Below are positions 1 through 9,539 of a DNA stretch of 64,000 nt, one piece after another. Made by a program: the position numbers and the translations under genes. The DNA is taken from the NCBI RefSeq assembly GCF_025499605.1, contig NZ_JAFMVC010000018.1, positions 39,486 to 103,485 of the forward strand. Direction: 5' to 3'. Under the pieces are notes generated by a model, which was not told where the DNA came from, made no database searches, and worked only from the letters and a program-made list of their open reading frames with translations. The stretch comes from Carboxylicivirga litoralis. Its GTDB lineage: Bacteria > Bacteroidota > Bacteroidia > Bacteroidales > Marinilabiliaceae. Position 1 is the stretch's first letter, and each line of letters opens with the position of its first letter.

Positions 1-376
1 GAAGTTCGGGAAAACGGTTAGCCATTTTCTTAGGATTCAGTTTTTTTAAATCATCAACATCATCCAATGCATTCAAAACATCTTCAATTAGTTCGTTGTG
101 TTCATCAAGACCACAGTTCATGGTTGAAGGGATTGTATCGTCATCGGTATCAACATCGAAGAAATGAAGAATTGTATTGCGAGCGTCCATGACTTTATCC
201 AGTCCATAAAAATTATAGAATAAGCGCTTGCTGACATATAATAATTCGGTAGCAGCATCTTCATCTGAAGCGTCGTTTAGTGCAATTAGCTCTTTGAAGC
301 GTTGGCTGTCTTCGTGACGTTCTTTTAAAGCCTCACTATAAATATATTCTTCAATCGGTAATTCTTCTTCGTACAT
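1..376 (-). CDS. Hypothetical acidic protein, N-terminal part (cut by window edge)
   Basis: A reading frame runs leftward from an ATG at 376 and stays open to base 1, giving about 125 residues without a stop. It starts 11 bp after the stop of the UDP-glucuronate epimerase gene on the same strand, so it is probably the third gene of that operon. The visible part is strongly acidic, with Asp/Glu-rich stretches such as DVDTDDDT, and has no signal peptide or membrane segment. I do not recognise a family. Its place in a UpxY-led operon suggests, by inference only, a link to polysaccharide production or its control. The codon pattern looks coding, and the C-terminus lies outside the window. Confidence 0.6.
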   Translation of the reverse strand, partial: MYEEELPIEEYIYSEALKERHEDSQRFKELIALNDASDEDAATELLYVSKRLFYNFYGLDKVMDARNTILHFFDVDTDDDTIPSTMNCGLDEHNELIEDVLNALDDVDDLKKLNPKKMANRFPEL

Positions 377-387
377 GTTGTTGCAGA

Positions 388-1392
388 TTATTTGATGGTG
401 ATATGATAATAGTGCTTATACCAGTCAATAAATTTCTTTAAACCTTCATTAATGCTGGTGCTGGGCTTGAAACCAATGCGCTGTTCTAAATCAGAAATAT
501 CGGCATATGTTTGGTAAACATCACCATTTTGCATTGGCCGGTAGTCTTTTATTGCTGCCATGCCAAGATGCTTTTCAAGGGTGGTAATAAAGTCCATAAG
601 TTTAACTGGTCGGTTATTGCCGATATTGAATATGCGATATGGTTTTTCCTTTTCTTCAGGGGTGTCAAAAGGTAAATCAATCAATTTTTCAATGGCCTGA
701 ACAATATCATCAACGTAGGTAAAGTCTCGCATTAAATCGCCGTTGTTATACACCTGGATAGGTTCGTTGTTTACAATTTTATTTGTAAAAGAGAAGTAAG
801 CCATGTCAGGCCGTCCATAAGGACCGTAAACGGTGAAGAAACGGAGCCCTGTTACTGGAATTTTATATAAATGAGCATAGCTATGCGCCATCATTTCATT
901 TGATTTTTTTGTGGCAGCGTAAAGTGAAACCGGCTCATTACAAGATTCTTCAGTGCTAAACGGAATATTCTCCGAATTGCCATAAACCGAACTGGATGAA
1001 GCATAAATTAGGTGCTTAACCGGAAAATGCCGACAAGCCTCAAGTATATTTATAAAACCAATCAGGTTACTATCGATGTATTTATAGGGTTGCTCAATAC
1101 TGTAGCGCACACCAGCCTGTGCTGCTAAATTAAAGACGTAGTCAAATTGTTCATCTTTAAATAATTGGTCAAGTTTTGGTTTGTCGCAAATATCTAGTTT
1201 GATAAAACGAAATTGAGTGTGCTGGTTTAGTTCTTTTAATCGATCCTCTTTGAGTTTGGTTGAATAATAGCTGTTGATAGAATCAATACCTATAATATTG
1301 CAACCAGAATCAAGCAGTTGTTGGCATAAGTGAAAACCGATGAAACCTGCAGCTCCGGTTACTAATATTTTGCAGTTTTGGGGTGAATTCAT
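388..1392 (-). CDS. UDP-glucuronate 4-epimerase-like NAD-dependent epimerase
   Basis: This 334-residue extended short-chain dehydrogenase/reductase probably interconverts UDP-glucuronate and UDP-galacturonate for cell-surface polysaccharide, in the cytoplasm. The NAD-binding GxxGxxG motif is GAAGFIG at residues 13-19. The catalytic set is the Ser-rich stretch SSSSVYG near 132-138 and YxxxK at Tyr158/Lys162. The segments GLRFFTVYGPYGRPDMA and RDFTYVDDIV are typical of the CapI/LpsL-type UDP-glucuronate epimerases rather than GalE. Length is normal for the family. It lies 83 bp downstream of a UpxY-like antiterminator on the same strand, which supports a role in capsule or exopolysaccharide synthesis. 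Substrate preference within the family is inferred from these segments and is not certain. Confidence 0.85.
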   Translation of the reverse strand: MNSPQNCKILVTGAAGFIGFHLCQQLLDSGCNIIGIDSINSYYSTKLKEDRLKELNQHTQFRFIKLDICDKPKLDQLFKDEQFDYVFNLAAQAGVRYSIEQPYKYIDSNLIGFINILEACRHFPVKHLIYASSSSVYGNSENIPFSTEESCNEPVSLYAATKKSNEMMAHSYAHLYKIPVTGLRFFTVYGPYGRPDMAYFSFTNKIVNNEPIQVYNNGDLMRDFTYVDDIVQAIEKLIDLPFDTPEEKEKPYRIFNIGNNRPVKLMDFITTLEKHLGMAAIKDYRPMQNGDVYQTYADISDLEQRIGFKPSTSINEGLKKFIDWYKHYYHITIK

Positions 1393-1475
1393 TATTGAGA
1401 ATAAATTAGAATGTAAGGCTGGTAATATTCGATTGTTGTATGATGTAAATCCTTAACTGGATGTTGCATTATTAT

Positions 1476-1982
1476 TTAGTCCTTCTGAAAAGTAGCATCG
1501 TCCAGGTTTACCACCAATGTATAACCAATGTGTTGGATGCGCAAGATAATTTTTTTCTTTCCTTGCACTTCCAATACTTCACCTTTAATGCCTTCAAGTG
1601 GGCCTGATGTTACAGTGATGTGTTGACCTTTTTCAATTTGGTTGGCTTCTACACTAAAATCCATTTGATTTTCAATGGTTCGTTGCATCGCTATAATATC
1701 ATTTTCCGGAATAATGCAGGCCTTTCCTTTATATGATACATATGCCACTACGCTATGTGCATTAAACACCTCGCGATAACTCGATTTTGGAATCTTTACA
1801 AAAATATATGAACTAATGACGGGCATTTCTACCCATTTTTTTCTATCGCTCCATTGTCTTAAGGTTTTTTTTAGGGGTAAATAGGTTTCAATACCCATTG
1901 AGGTTAGTTGCTCTAAAGCTTTTTTCTCTCCACGTGATTTGGTATACAAGGCATACCATTGTTTGTCCTGATTGTTATCCAA
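1476..1982 (-). CDS. UpxY-like NusG-family transcription antiterminator
   Basis: A 168-residue NusG paralogue. The N-terminal NGN domain (about residues 7-105) opens with the typical WYALYTKSRGEKKA stretch, and a KOW domain follows (about 117-150, around VTSGPLEGIKGEV). Specialised NusG paralogues of this kind (UpxY in Bacteroides) are usually the first gene of a capsular or exopolysaccharide operon and keep RNA polymerase elongating through it. The position fits: it is the first of three same-strand genes, followed by a sugar-nucleotide epimerase. The housekeeping nusG normally sits beside secE and the ribosomal protein genes, which are absent here. Its target sequence cannot be told from this window. 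Confidence 0.85.
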   Translation of the reverse strand: MDNNQDKQWYALYTKSRGEKKALEQLTSMGIETYLPLKKTLRQWSDRKKWVEMPVISSYIFVKIPKSSYREVFNAHSVVAYVSYKGKACIIPENDIIAMQRTIENQMDFSVEANQIEKGQHITVTSGPLEGIKGEVLEVQGKKKIILRIQHIGYTLVVNLDDATFQKD

Positions 1983-2099
1983 AGCATATAATTTTATGCG
2001 AAATTAGTAAAAAGAATAAGGAATGTCGATATTGTTACCATGTCTATAAACCAAAGTCTATTTATTACATTGGTCTTAGTAATTGTTTAGTTGTAAGTT

Positions 2100-3305
2100 A
2101 TGAATAAAAATCGTTTTTATAAAAACAGTATTAGAGTTGTAATAATTGTATTGTTACATGTCAACTCAGTCCTGCTATTGGCACAATTTGCCGAAGGAGG
2201 CCATGCTAATGGTGATAAGTTTTATGCGGAGATTCCTTTTGAATATTCTTACGATAAAATTGTGATTAATGCCTCGATTGAAGGTGTTGAAGGACGCTAT
2301 TTGGTGGATACCGGAGCTATGTGTATACTGTTTAAGGATAGCACTCAACAAAACTTTTCAAATACTCAGGAAATAAGAATTGGTGATGCCAGTGGTAAAA
2401 AAGAGATGGCTCAGCAGGTAGTGGCCAGTCAAATCAACGTGGGTGGGTTGGTTTATCAGGATATACCAATTTTATATGTTGATGTATTTGAAGGCCCCTT
2501 TAGATGTTTAGGATATAAAGGGATTATTGGAAGTAATTTGTTAAGGTTTGGCGCTTTTAAAGTTGATTGGCAACAGCAAAAGCTGATAATTGCAGATTCG
2601 TATCAAACCATTGTTGGAGAGAAGGTAAAAGGCTCTAAGCTTAAAGTGAACAAGCAGCAAAGCTCTCCATTCGTTAAAGTGAAAGTTAACGATAGAGACA
2701 TTAAATGGGTATTGATTGATACAGGAAGCGGAGACTCTTTTGCTTTGTGGAATAAAACGGCAGATTGGCTCCAAAAAAGAGCTGTAATAAATGCACCACT
2801 TTATGTTTCAGATGGAACAAATTCACATGGTGCATGGGGAGCCGGAGAATTTGAGTCGCAAATACATAATCAAATTAATTTACAGATAGGCCAGTCGTTT
2901 TTTAATGATGTCATTGTAGAAGCTGGTGCCGGTAAATCAAAAATTGGGATGAAAGTATTGGAGCAGGCTGATTTTATATTGGATTATCCGCAAAAGCGAT
3001 TTTTCTTTCATGTAAAAGAGCCTCAATCAATAAAAGCCCGAAGTTTTGGCTTAGATTTAATTATGAAAGATGAACTGTTTGTTGTTAATGGCGTGTGGCA
3101 GGGTAGTAAAGCTGATTCTTTAGGAATTGAAAAAGGCGATATTTTAGTGGATGTTGAAGGTGTTGATTTTAAGGCTAAAAGTGCCTGTGAAGTGTTTTTG
3201 TCGCTTAAAGATATAACTGAGGATAAGGATCACTTGGTTTTTGTTATTCAAAAGAGTGAAGGGGAAGAGGTCGAAAAGTATCACTTATCACGAATTAAGT
3301 TTTAG
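2100..3305 (+). CDS. Secreted retropepsin-like aspartic protease with C-terminal PDZ domain
   Basis: A 401-residue protein with an N-terminal hydrophobic segment (about residues 11-29) acting as signal peptide or anchor. Two aspartic protease motifs are visible: LVDTGAMC with DTG at 70-72, and VLIDTGSGDSF with DTG at 207-209. Two retropepsin-like lobes are thus in one chain and could pair internally instead of dimerising. A PDZ domain covers about 310-395, including the GIEKGDILVDVEG stretch that binds peptide C-termini. Related aspartyl protease plus PDZ proteins are common in Bacteroidota, and their substrates are mostly unknown. It is divergent from the UpxY gene and has no evident operon partner. 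The protease family call is strong; the role is not known. Confidence 0.8.
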   Translation: MNKNRFYKNSIRVVIIVLLHVNSVLLLAQFAEGGHANGDKFYAEIPFEYSYDKIVINASIEGVEGRYLVDTGAMCILFKDSTQQNFSNTQEIRIGDASGKKEMAQQVVASQINVGGLVYQDIPILYVDVFEGPFRCLGYKGIIGSNLLRFGAFKVDWQQQKLIIADSYQTIVGEKVKGSKLKVNKQQSSPFVKVKVNDRDIKWVLIDTGSGDSFALWNKTADWLQKRAVINAPLYVSDGTNSHGAWGAGEFESQIHNQINLQIGQSFFNDVIVEAGAGKSKIGMKVLEQADFILDYPQKRFFFHVKEPQSIKARSFGLDLIMKDELFVVNGVWQGSKADSLGIEKGDILVDVEGVDFKAKSACEVFLSLKDITEDKDHLVFVIQKSEGEEVEKYHLSRIKF

Positions 3306-3472
3306 GCTTTCATTGTTCTTAAGCTCTCCATTATCAAATATTAAATCGTATATTTGCGCTCAAATTTTTAAAGGTATAACTATTGGTTACACTTAATTAG
3401 GAGTTGGAAAACGTGTTTAAAATGTTATCTGTTCTTTTTTAGGTTGTTAGCTAAGAATAAAGGCAAATTTTA

Positions 3473-5002
3473 ATGCAGGAAAAGATCATTATTCTGGATT
3501 TTGGTTCTCAGTACACGCAGTTGATTGCAAGGCGAGTGCGCGAGATTAATGTGTATTGTGAAATTCACCCATTTAACAATTGTCCTGATATGGATGAATC
3601 AGTTAAAGGTGTTATTCTAAGTGGAAGTCCTTACAGTGTGCGCGACGAGGAGGCTCCAAAGCCTGACTTGACTGCTATTAAAGGAAAAATGCCTTTGTTA
3701 GGGGTTTGTTATGGTGCTCAGTATTTGTCACAGTTTTATGGAGGTGAAGTTCAGCCTTCTAAAACAAGAGAGTACGGACGTGCTAACCTTGAGTTTGTAG
3801 ATAATAACAGCGAATTATTAACTGGTGTCAGCCATCATTCACAAGTGTGGATGTCGCATGGTGATACAATCGTTAATCTTCCTCAGGGCTATAATATTAT
3901 TGCCAGTACCAAAGATGTGAAGGTGGCAGCCTATAAAATAGAAAGCGAGCAAACATTCGGAATGCAATTTCACCCTGAAGTATATCACAGTACAGAAGGT
4001 ACTCAAATACTAAAGAACTTTGTTGTTGGTGTTTGTGGTTGTAAGCAGGACTGGACACCGGATTCATTTGTTGAATCAACCGTTGCCGGTTTAAAAGCTA
4101 AGTTAGGTGATGATAAGGTAGTTCTTGGTTTATCTGGGGGTGTTGATAGTACGGTAGCTGGTGTTTTATTACACAAAGCCATTGGTAAAAACCTGACTTG
4201 TATCTTCGTTGATAATGGTTTGCTTCGTAAAAATGAGTTCGAGGCGGTGTTGGATTCATACAAGCACATGGGTTTAAATGTGATTGGAGTAGATGCCAAA
4301 AAAGAATTCTTGGGTGAGTTAGATGGAGTTTCAGACCCGGAAACAAAACGCAAGATTATTGGTCGTGTGTTTATTGAGGTGTTTGATGCCGAGGCGCATA
4401 AAATCCAGGATGTAAAATGGTTAGCGCAAGGTACGATATATCCTGATGTGATTGAATCGGTATCAGTTAACGGGCCATCAGCAACCATTAAATCGCATCA
4501 CAATGTTGGGGGTCTGCCTGAAGAAATGAATCTAAAGGTAGTTGAGCCATTGAACTTATTGTTTAAAGATGAGGTGCGTCGTGTAGGTCGCGCTATGGGT
4601 ATCGATGAGAATCTGTTAGGTCGTCACCCTTTCCCGGGACCAGGTTTGGCCATTCGAATTTTAGGTGATATCACTGCTGAAAAAGTAGCTCTGCTACAAG
4701 AAGTTGATCATATTTTCATTCAAGGTTTGAAAGATAATAACTTATATGACCAGGTTTGGCAGGCGGGAGCCATGTTACTACCTGTTCAGTCGGTTGGCGT
4801 AATGGGCGATGAGCGTACCTATGAAAAAGTGGTAGCGCTGCGTGCGGTAATGTCTACCGATGGTATGACCGCTGATTGGGTGCATTTACCATACGATTTC
4901 TTAGCACGAGTATCAAACGATATTATTAATAAGGTAAAAGGAGTGAATAGAGTTGTTTACGATATTAGTTCTAAACCACCTGCAACAATCGAGTGGGAGT
5001 AA
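3473..5002 (+). CDS. guaA: GMP synthase (glutamine-hydrolysing)
   Basis: This 509-residue enzyme converts XMP to GMP with ATP and glutamine, the last step of guanine nucleotide synthesis. The N-terminal class I glutamine amidotransferase domain has the nucleophile Cys79 in GVCYGAQ, with His167 and Glu169 in FHPEV. The ATP pyrophosphatase domain follows with its PP-loop SGGVDS at 221-226. The C-terminal dimerisation domain ends in the conserved KPPATIEWE. Length and ending match full-length bacterial GuaA. It appears to be a single-gene unit, with a terminator hairpin after its stop. Confidence 0.98.
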   Translation: MQEKIIILDFGSQYTQLIARRVREINVYCEIHPFNNCPDMDESVKGVILSGSPYSVRDEEAPKPDLTAIKGKMPLLGVCYGAQYLSQFYGGEVQPSKTREYGRANLEFVDNNSELLTGVSHHSQVWMSHGDTIVNLPQGYNIIASTKDVKVAAYKIESEQTFGMQFHPEVYHSTEGTQILKNFVVGVCGCKQDWTPDSFVESTVAGLKAKLGDDKVVLGLSGGVDSTVAGVLLHKAIGKNLTCIFVDNGLLRKNEFEAVLDSYKHMGLNVIGVDAKKEFLGELDGVSDPETKRKIIGRVFIEVFDAEAHKIQDVKWLAQGTIYPDVIESVSVNGPSATIKSHHNVGGLPEEMNLKVVEPLNLLFKDEVRRVGRAMGIDENLLGRHPFPGPGLAIRILGDITAEKVALLQEVDHIFIQGLKDNNLYDQVWQAGAMLLPVQSVGVMGDERTYEKVVALRAVMSTDGMTADWVHLPYDFLARVSNDIINKVKGVNRVVYDISSKPPATIEWE

Positions 5003-5148
5003 GCAATATTCAATTTTTATAAAAATATCAGGCCGGAGGAACTTTTTCTTTCCGGCCTTTGTTTATCTTTATAGTTCAGGTCACATTTATTGCAGATGAC
5101 ATTTTACTAATTGCTGCAAAAATGGCGTAGCACATAACTAAAACGGAG

Positions 5149-6741
5149 ATGATGGGATTTAAGAAGAGTTTGATTTTAAGCCTTGCTTTTACTTTAAGTG
5201 TATTGATTACCAATGCACAGGTCTATGATAAAAACATTCAGAAATTACAATTAACTTATCAATTGGTTAATTCTTTATATGTTGATTCGGTTGATAATGA
5301 AGAGTTAGTTGAAGAGGCCATAGTTGGTATGCTGAAAAGCCTTGATCCACATTCGGTTTATATTTCAGCCGATGAAGTGGCAGCTATGAACGAACCATTG
5401 GATGGTAGTTTCGAAGGAGTTGGTATACAATTCAATATTCTTGATGATACCTTAATGGTCGTTAATCCCGTTCTTGGTGGACCATCTGAGAAAGTTGGTA
5501 TCCGTGCTGGCGACCGTATTGTAGGTATCGATGGAGAAAATGTGGCAGGTGTTGGTATAAAAAACAGCGATGTTTTTAATTACCTGAGAGGAAAGAAAGG
5601 TACAAAAGTTAACCTAAGTGTTTTGCGACGAGGAGCTGATGGAGAGCTTAAATTTGTAGTTACACGTGATAAAATTCCATTGTACAGTGTAGAAGCGGCT
5701 TATATGGCAACACCCAAGACAGCTTATATAAAGATTTCACGTTTTGCCTTAAACACGCACGATGAGTTTGTTGAGGCATTGGAGAAGCTGGAAGAGGATG
5801 AATATGAAAATCTGATTCTTGATTTACGAGGCAACGGAGGAGGCTATTTAAAAGCAGCTATTGATATTGCAGATGAGTTGTTGGATAAAGATAAATTATT
5901 GGTGTATACCCAAGGTTTAAATAGTGAACGTCGTAATCATCACGCTCGTAAAAAAGGCTTGTTTGAAAAAGGTAATTTGGTTGTATTGATTGATGAAGGC
6001 TCGGCTTCAGCCAGCGAGATTGTATCCGGAGCCGTTCAGGACTGGGACAGAGGTTTGGTATTGGGTCGCCGTAGTTTTGGTAAAGGTTTGGTTCAGCGTC
6101 CATTTGACTTCCCTGATGGTTCAATGATTCGTTTAACTATAGCCGAATATTACACGCCGGCAGGTCGATGTATTCAAAAGGATTATGGCAATGGTGTTGA
6201 TGCTTATCATAACGAATTAGGTGAGCGATATTTACACGGAGAGCTGTCAAATGCAGACAGTATCCATTTTGATGAGACGCTGGAATATAAAACAAAAGTA
6301 TCAGGTCGCACAGTTTATGGCGGTGGCGGTATAATGCCCGATGTTTTTATAGCGGTAGATACGAGTATGTATTCCGATTATTACCGTGATTTAGTGGCAA
6401 GTGGAGCTGTTAACCGCATAGTTTTAAATTATGTTGATGGAAGGCGTGATAAGCTTGAGAATCAATACGTGGACTATAAAACTTTTGATAAAGAATTCGC
6501 GATCTCTGATGAAATTATTGAAATGTTGATCAGTGAAGGTGAAAAAGAAGATGTTGAGAAAAATGCAGATGAATTGGAAATATCCAGACCATTAATCGAA
6601 GCGCAGTTAAAAGCTTTAATTGCCCGCGACTTGTTCTCTTCTTCGGAGTACTTCCAATCGATTAATCCAATTTCTGAAACGTATAATAAGGCCATCGAAA
6701 TTGTAGAATCGAAAAGAGATTATTCACAGTACCTGAAATAA
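5149..6741 (+). CDS. S41-family C-terminal processing peptidase (CtpA-like)
   Basis: A 530-residue envelope protease with a Sec signal peptide (about residues 1-23, ending TNAQ). A PDZ domain lies around 85-165 with the GIRAGDRIVGIDG core. The peptidase core has the Ser-containing loop GSASASEI (284-291) and the general-base Lys312 in SFGKGLVQ, the Ser/Lys dyad of tail-specific proteases. The region after about 440 is acidic and helical. These enzymes trim or degrade periplasmic proteins recognised at their C-termini. Two Met codons are adjacent at 5149 and 5152, and either could be the start. It sits between guaA and pnuC with no close partner. Confidence 0.93.
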   Translation: MMGFKKSLILSLAFTLSVLITNAQVYDKNIQKLQLTYQLVNSLYVDSVDNEELVEEAIVGMLKSLDPHSVYISADEVAAMNEPLDGSFEGVGIQFNILDDTLMVVNPVLGGPSEKVGIRAGDRIVGIDGENVAGVGIKNSDVFNYLRGKKGTKVNLSVLRRGADGELKFVVTRDKIPLYSVEAAYMATPKTAYIKISRFALNTHDEFVEALEKLEEDEYENLILDLRGNGGGYLKAAIDIADELLDKDKLLVYTQGLNSERRNHHARKKGLFEKGNLVVLIDEGSASASEIVSGAVQDWDRGLVLGRRSFGKGLVQRPFDFPDGSMIRLTIAEYYTPAGRCIQKDYGNGVDAYHNELGERYLHGELSNADSIHFDETLEYKTKVSGRTVYGGGGIMPDVFIAVDTSMYSDYYRDLVASGAVNRIVLNYVDGRRDKLENQYVDYKTFDKEFAISDEIIEMLISEGEKEDVEKNADELEISRPLIEAQLKALIARDLFSSSEYFQSINPISETYNKAIEIVESKRDYSQYLK

Positions 6742-6773
6742 TTGTAATTTCTCACCAAGTTATTAGTAGTTGA

Positions 6774-7382
6774 ATGATAGATTTTATTTATCGTTATGGT
6801 TTTGAAGTGGCCGGCACGGTCGCTTCGCTAATTTATTTGTTTTATTCGATTCGGGAAAAAGCCTGGTTATGGCCTTGGGGAATAGTTGCATCCGTAGTCT
6901 CACTTATTGTTTTCTACCAGTCTGCTTTATATGCCGATATGGGTTTACAGCTGTACTATGTTATTATCAGTATTTATGGCTGGTGGTACTGGATAAGTGG
7001 ACAAACGAATGGCGAGCAAACATCGGTTCCTATTAAAGGACTCAGATGGCAACTACTGGCTAAATTAACAGTTGTTGGAAGTATGGTCTATTTTCTTTTA
7101 CTAGGTGCATTGCTTTATATTCCAGCAATGGTTGATATCGCCAGTTCTGATTTGCCATATTTAGATTCCTTAACAACGGCAGCTTCAATAATAGCTACCT
7201 GGCTTTTGGCTCGAAAATACATTCATCATTGGTTGTTTTGGGTAGGCATTAATACACTATCCATGGGCATGTATCTATACAAAGGTTTATATTTTTATAG
7301 CTTTTTATTCTTAGTTTATACAGTTGGTGCTGTGGTTGGGTATATGGAGTGGAAACGATTAATGGTTCATAATGCAGAATAA
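6774..7382 (+). CDS. pnuC: Nicotinamide riboside transporter PnuC
   Basis: A 202-residue integral membrane protein with about seven hydrophobic segments and the Trp/Tyr-rich PnuC signature region, including YYVIISIYGWWYW. PnuC carries nicotinamide riboside across the inner membrane by facilitated diffusion, and phosphorylation by a ribosylnicotinamide kinase traps it. The next gene overlaps it by 11 bp and encodes just such a kinase, so uptake and trapping are translationally coupled. Substrate specificity among Pnu transporters (nicotinamide riboside, thiamine, riboflavin) cannot be read directly, but the kinase partner favours nicotinamide riboside. Confidence 0.92.
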   Translation: MIDFIYRYGFEVAGTVASLIYLFYSIREKAWLWPWGIVASVVSLIVFYQSALYADMGLQLYYVIISIYGWWYWISGQTNGEQTSVPIKGLRWQLLAKLTVVGSMVYFLLLGALLYIPAMVDIASSDLPYLDSLTTAASIIATWLLARKYIHHWLFWVGINTLSMGMYLYKGLYFYSFLFLVYTVGAVVGYMEWKRLMVHNAE

Positions 7383-7896
7383 ACGCCCTAAAATTATTGT
7401 ATTTACCGGGCCTGAGTCAACGGCTAAATCGACATTGTCTAAACATATAAGTGAGGAATATGGAGCTCGTTGGGAACCGGAATATGCGCGGGATTATGTT
7501 GAGGGGCTTAATCGTTCATATACTTACGATGATGTTGTGAAAATTGCTAAGTATCAGATCGAATCTTACTGGAAAGCTTGTGAGTTAAATCAGTCCCTAA
7601 TTGTTTTTGATACCTTTTTAATAATTACAAAAGTGTGGTTATCAGAAGTGTATCATAGGGTGCCAGAATGGGTTGAACACTTTCTGTCGGAAGTGAAAAT
7701 TGATTTACACCTATTGTGTTACCCTGATCTTGAATGGGTAGCCGATGGAATTCGTGAAAATGAAGCAAAGCGGATGTATTTATTTGAACAATATGAGCTT
7801 GAACTAAAAATGTATAATTTTACATACCAGATAATTAAAGGCCAGGGCCACGAGCGCTACCAACAAGCCATAAACCATATTAACCAAATTTTATAA
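7372..7896 (+). CDS. NadR-like ribosylnicotinamide kinase (P-loop ATPase)
   Basis: A 174-residue P-loop kinase corresponding to the C-terminal kinase domain of NadR, without the nucleotidyltransferase or helix-turn-helix parts. The Walker A motif is GPESTAKST at residues 13-21. The segment WEPEYARDYVE and the later region with FDTFLIITKVW are typical of the NadR kinase domain. It should phosphorylate nicotinamide riboside to NMN in the cytoplasm. It overlaps pnuC by 11 bp and is followed after 2 bp by the serine acetyltransferase gene, so the three probably share a transcript. Confidence 0.88.
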   Translation: MQNKRPKIIVFTGPESTAKSTLSKHISEEYGARWEPEYARDYVEGLNRSYTYDDVVKIAKYQIESYWKACELNQSLIVFDTFLIITKVWLSEVYHRVPEWVEHFLSEVKIDLHLLCYPDLEWVADGIRENEAKRMYLFEQYELELKMYNFTYQIIKGQGHERYQQAINHINQIL

Positions 7897-7898
7897 CA

Positions 7899-8822
7899 AT
7901 GACTCCCGACCATATTTCAAAAGTAAAGCAAGCAATTGAGGAGCTTTCGCAAGAGCAGAGTTACAAAGGTGTTTGTCATCCAACCTTTAAGGATCATAAA
8001 ATGCCATCAATTATGGCGTTAGAAGAAATTGTCAACCTCTCGCGCGAAATTATATTCCCGGGTTATTATGGTAATAGTTCAATAAGACCCGATAGTGTGA
8101 GTTATTACATTGGTGTTAACACCGAAAAACTCTATAGTTTATTGGTGGATCAAATATTCGCCGGTCTTTGTTTTATGTGTGATAAACCTGAAGGCTTTGA
8201 TCTGGGTGAGCGAAAAAGCCTGGCACATGATTTTGCCAGTCAGTTTATAAGTCAATTACCTGAAATCAGGCGTGTACTCACAACGGATGTGGAAGCTGCC
8301 TTCGTGGGTGATCCTGCTGCTCAAAGCAGAGGGGAAGTCATTTTTTGCTATCCAGCCATCAGAGCTATTACTAATTATCGGATGGCGCATGCCTTGTTAG
8401 TGATTGGCGTTCCTCTTATTCCACGTATGATTAGCGAAATGGCACATTCTGAGACGGGTATTGATATTCATCCTCGTGCTACCATTGGTGAGTATTTTAG
8501 TATTGATCACGGAACAGGTGTTGTAATTGGTGCTACTTCAATTATTGGTAACAACGTTAAGTTATTTCAGGGAGTAACGCTTGGAGCGAAGAGCTTTCCT
8601 TTGGATGAGAATGGCCATCCGATAAAAGGCATTCCTCGTCATCCAATTATAGAAGATAATGTGGTTATCTATGCCCAGGCAACTATACTAGGTCGAATTA
8701 CTGTTGGTGCTAATTCGGTGATTGGAGGTAATGTGTGGGTGACCAGTACTATTGCGCCTGATTCAAAAATTGTTCAATTTAAACCACGCGATTTATTATA
8801 TGCCGAAGGCGGTGGCATTTAA
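7899..8822 (+). CDS. cysE: Serine O-acetyltransferase
   Basis: This 307-residue hexapeptide-repeat enzyme makes O-acetylserine from serine and acetyl-CoA, the entry to cysteine synthesis. The N-terminal helical domain (about 1-175) is of the longer EpsC/plastid-like type. The left-handed beta-helix domain (about 185-295) contains GIDIHPRATIG with His191, DHGTG with His204, and FQGVTLGAKSF. It starts 2 bp after the kinase gene. Pairing with NAD salvage has no obvious pathway logic and may only reflect co-transcription. No cysK is seen nearby. Confidence 0.93.
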   Translation: MTPDHISKVKQAIEELSQEQSYKGVCHPTFKDHKMPSIMALEEIVNLSREIIFPGYYGNSSIRPDSVSYYIGVNTEKLYSLLVDQIFAGLCFMCDKPEGFDLGERKSLAHDFASQFISQLPEIRRVLTTDVEAAFVGDPAAQSRGEVIFCYPAIRAITNYRMAHALLVIGVPLIPRMISEMAHSETGIDIHPRATIGEYFSIDHGTGVVIGATSIIGNNVKLFQGVTLGAKSFPLDENGHPIKGIPRHPIIEDNVVIYAQATILGRITVGANSVIGGNVWVTSTIAPDSKIVQFKPRDLLYAEGGGI

Positions 8823-8946
8823 ATGGTCAACTAAAATGTTGTTTTTATCAGTATTTACGGTGGCTTTACCAAATAGTTGAATCATTTAAGGGAAAACTGA
8901 TGTATTTAATGTAAACTTGTGCCCGAAGGGAAAAACATAATTTTTC

Positions 8947-8954
8947 TATATTTG
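8947..8954 (+). promoter_or_regulatory. Candidate -7 element upstream of siaB-like gene
   Basis: The octamer TATATTTG matches the Bacteroidota -7 consensus TAnnTTTG and lies 20 bp before the ATG at 8975. The nearest TTG upstream (8917-8919) is 27 bp away, longer than the usual 17-23 bp, so only the -7 box is well supported. Confidence 0.4.
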
Positions 8955-8974
8955 TAGGCAATTAGACCATTGGG

Positions 8975-9523
8975 ATGGCATTTGAATTAAAAAACTGGTA
9001 TTTAGAGAAGAAACAGGGTGAAGTTATTCTGGAGTATAACGGAAGTATTACGCCAGACTTAATTTCAGAGGCTTTGCAATCCATTGAAAACAGTCTGAAC
9101 ATGAAGAATGAAAAGAATCGTGTTCGAAAGAAAGTTTACAATGTTTTTGTGGAGAGTCTTCAAAACCTATATCACCATGTTGACTTTCCGCCAGCATCCG
9201 CACCAGTTGAGCAAAGTAGTAATTTTGGAATTATTATTTTAAGCAAAGATGGCACCTTTTACCGTATCTCAACGGGCAATTTTGTGAAAAAGGAAAAATT
9301 AAATTATATTAAAGACCGAATTGACCAGGTAAACTCCCTGTCAGACGAAGAAGTTCGCTTGTTATACAGGGATATACTTAATAACGATGAGTTTTCAGAA
9401 AAAGGAGGGGGAGGCCTTGGAATGCTCGATATCGTTAGGAAAACAGGCAATAAATTAGAGTATTATTTTTATCAATTTGATGATGAATACATCTTTTTCT
9501 CGCTAGATGTATACATTAGTTAA
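8975..9523 (+). CDS. SiaB-family protein kinase (DUF6272)
   Basis: A 182-residue protein with a diverged GHKL-like fold. An N-box-like helix occurs in VFVESLQNLYHH (about residues 57-68) and a glycine-rich ATP-lid-like motif GGGGLGMLDI is at 144-153. In Pseudomonas aeruginosa, SiaB phosphorylates SiaC, which otherwise activates a diguanylate cyclase involved in aggregation. Here the SiaC homologue follows after 16 bp. No SiaA-type phosphatase or SiaD-type cyclase is adjacent, so the upstream signal and output are unknown. The family call rests on the motif and on the neighbouring SiaC. Confidence 0.8.
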   Translation: MAFELKNWYLEKKQGEVILEYNGSITPDLISEALQSIENSLNMKNEKNRVRKKVYNVFVESLQNLYHHVDFPPASAPVEQSSNFGIIILSKDGTFYRISTGNFVKKEKLNYIKDRIDQVNSLSDEEVRLLYRDILNNDEFSEKGGGGLGMLDIVRKTGNKLEYYFYQFDDEYIFFSLDVYIS

Positions 9524-9539
9524 CCGTATAGCTACCAGT

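Noticed and set aside
1898..2107. A plus-strand open frame across the divergent promoter region of the UpxY gene
   Set aside because: It overlaps the start of the NusG-like gene and has no protein-like features, so it is an antisense shadow.
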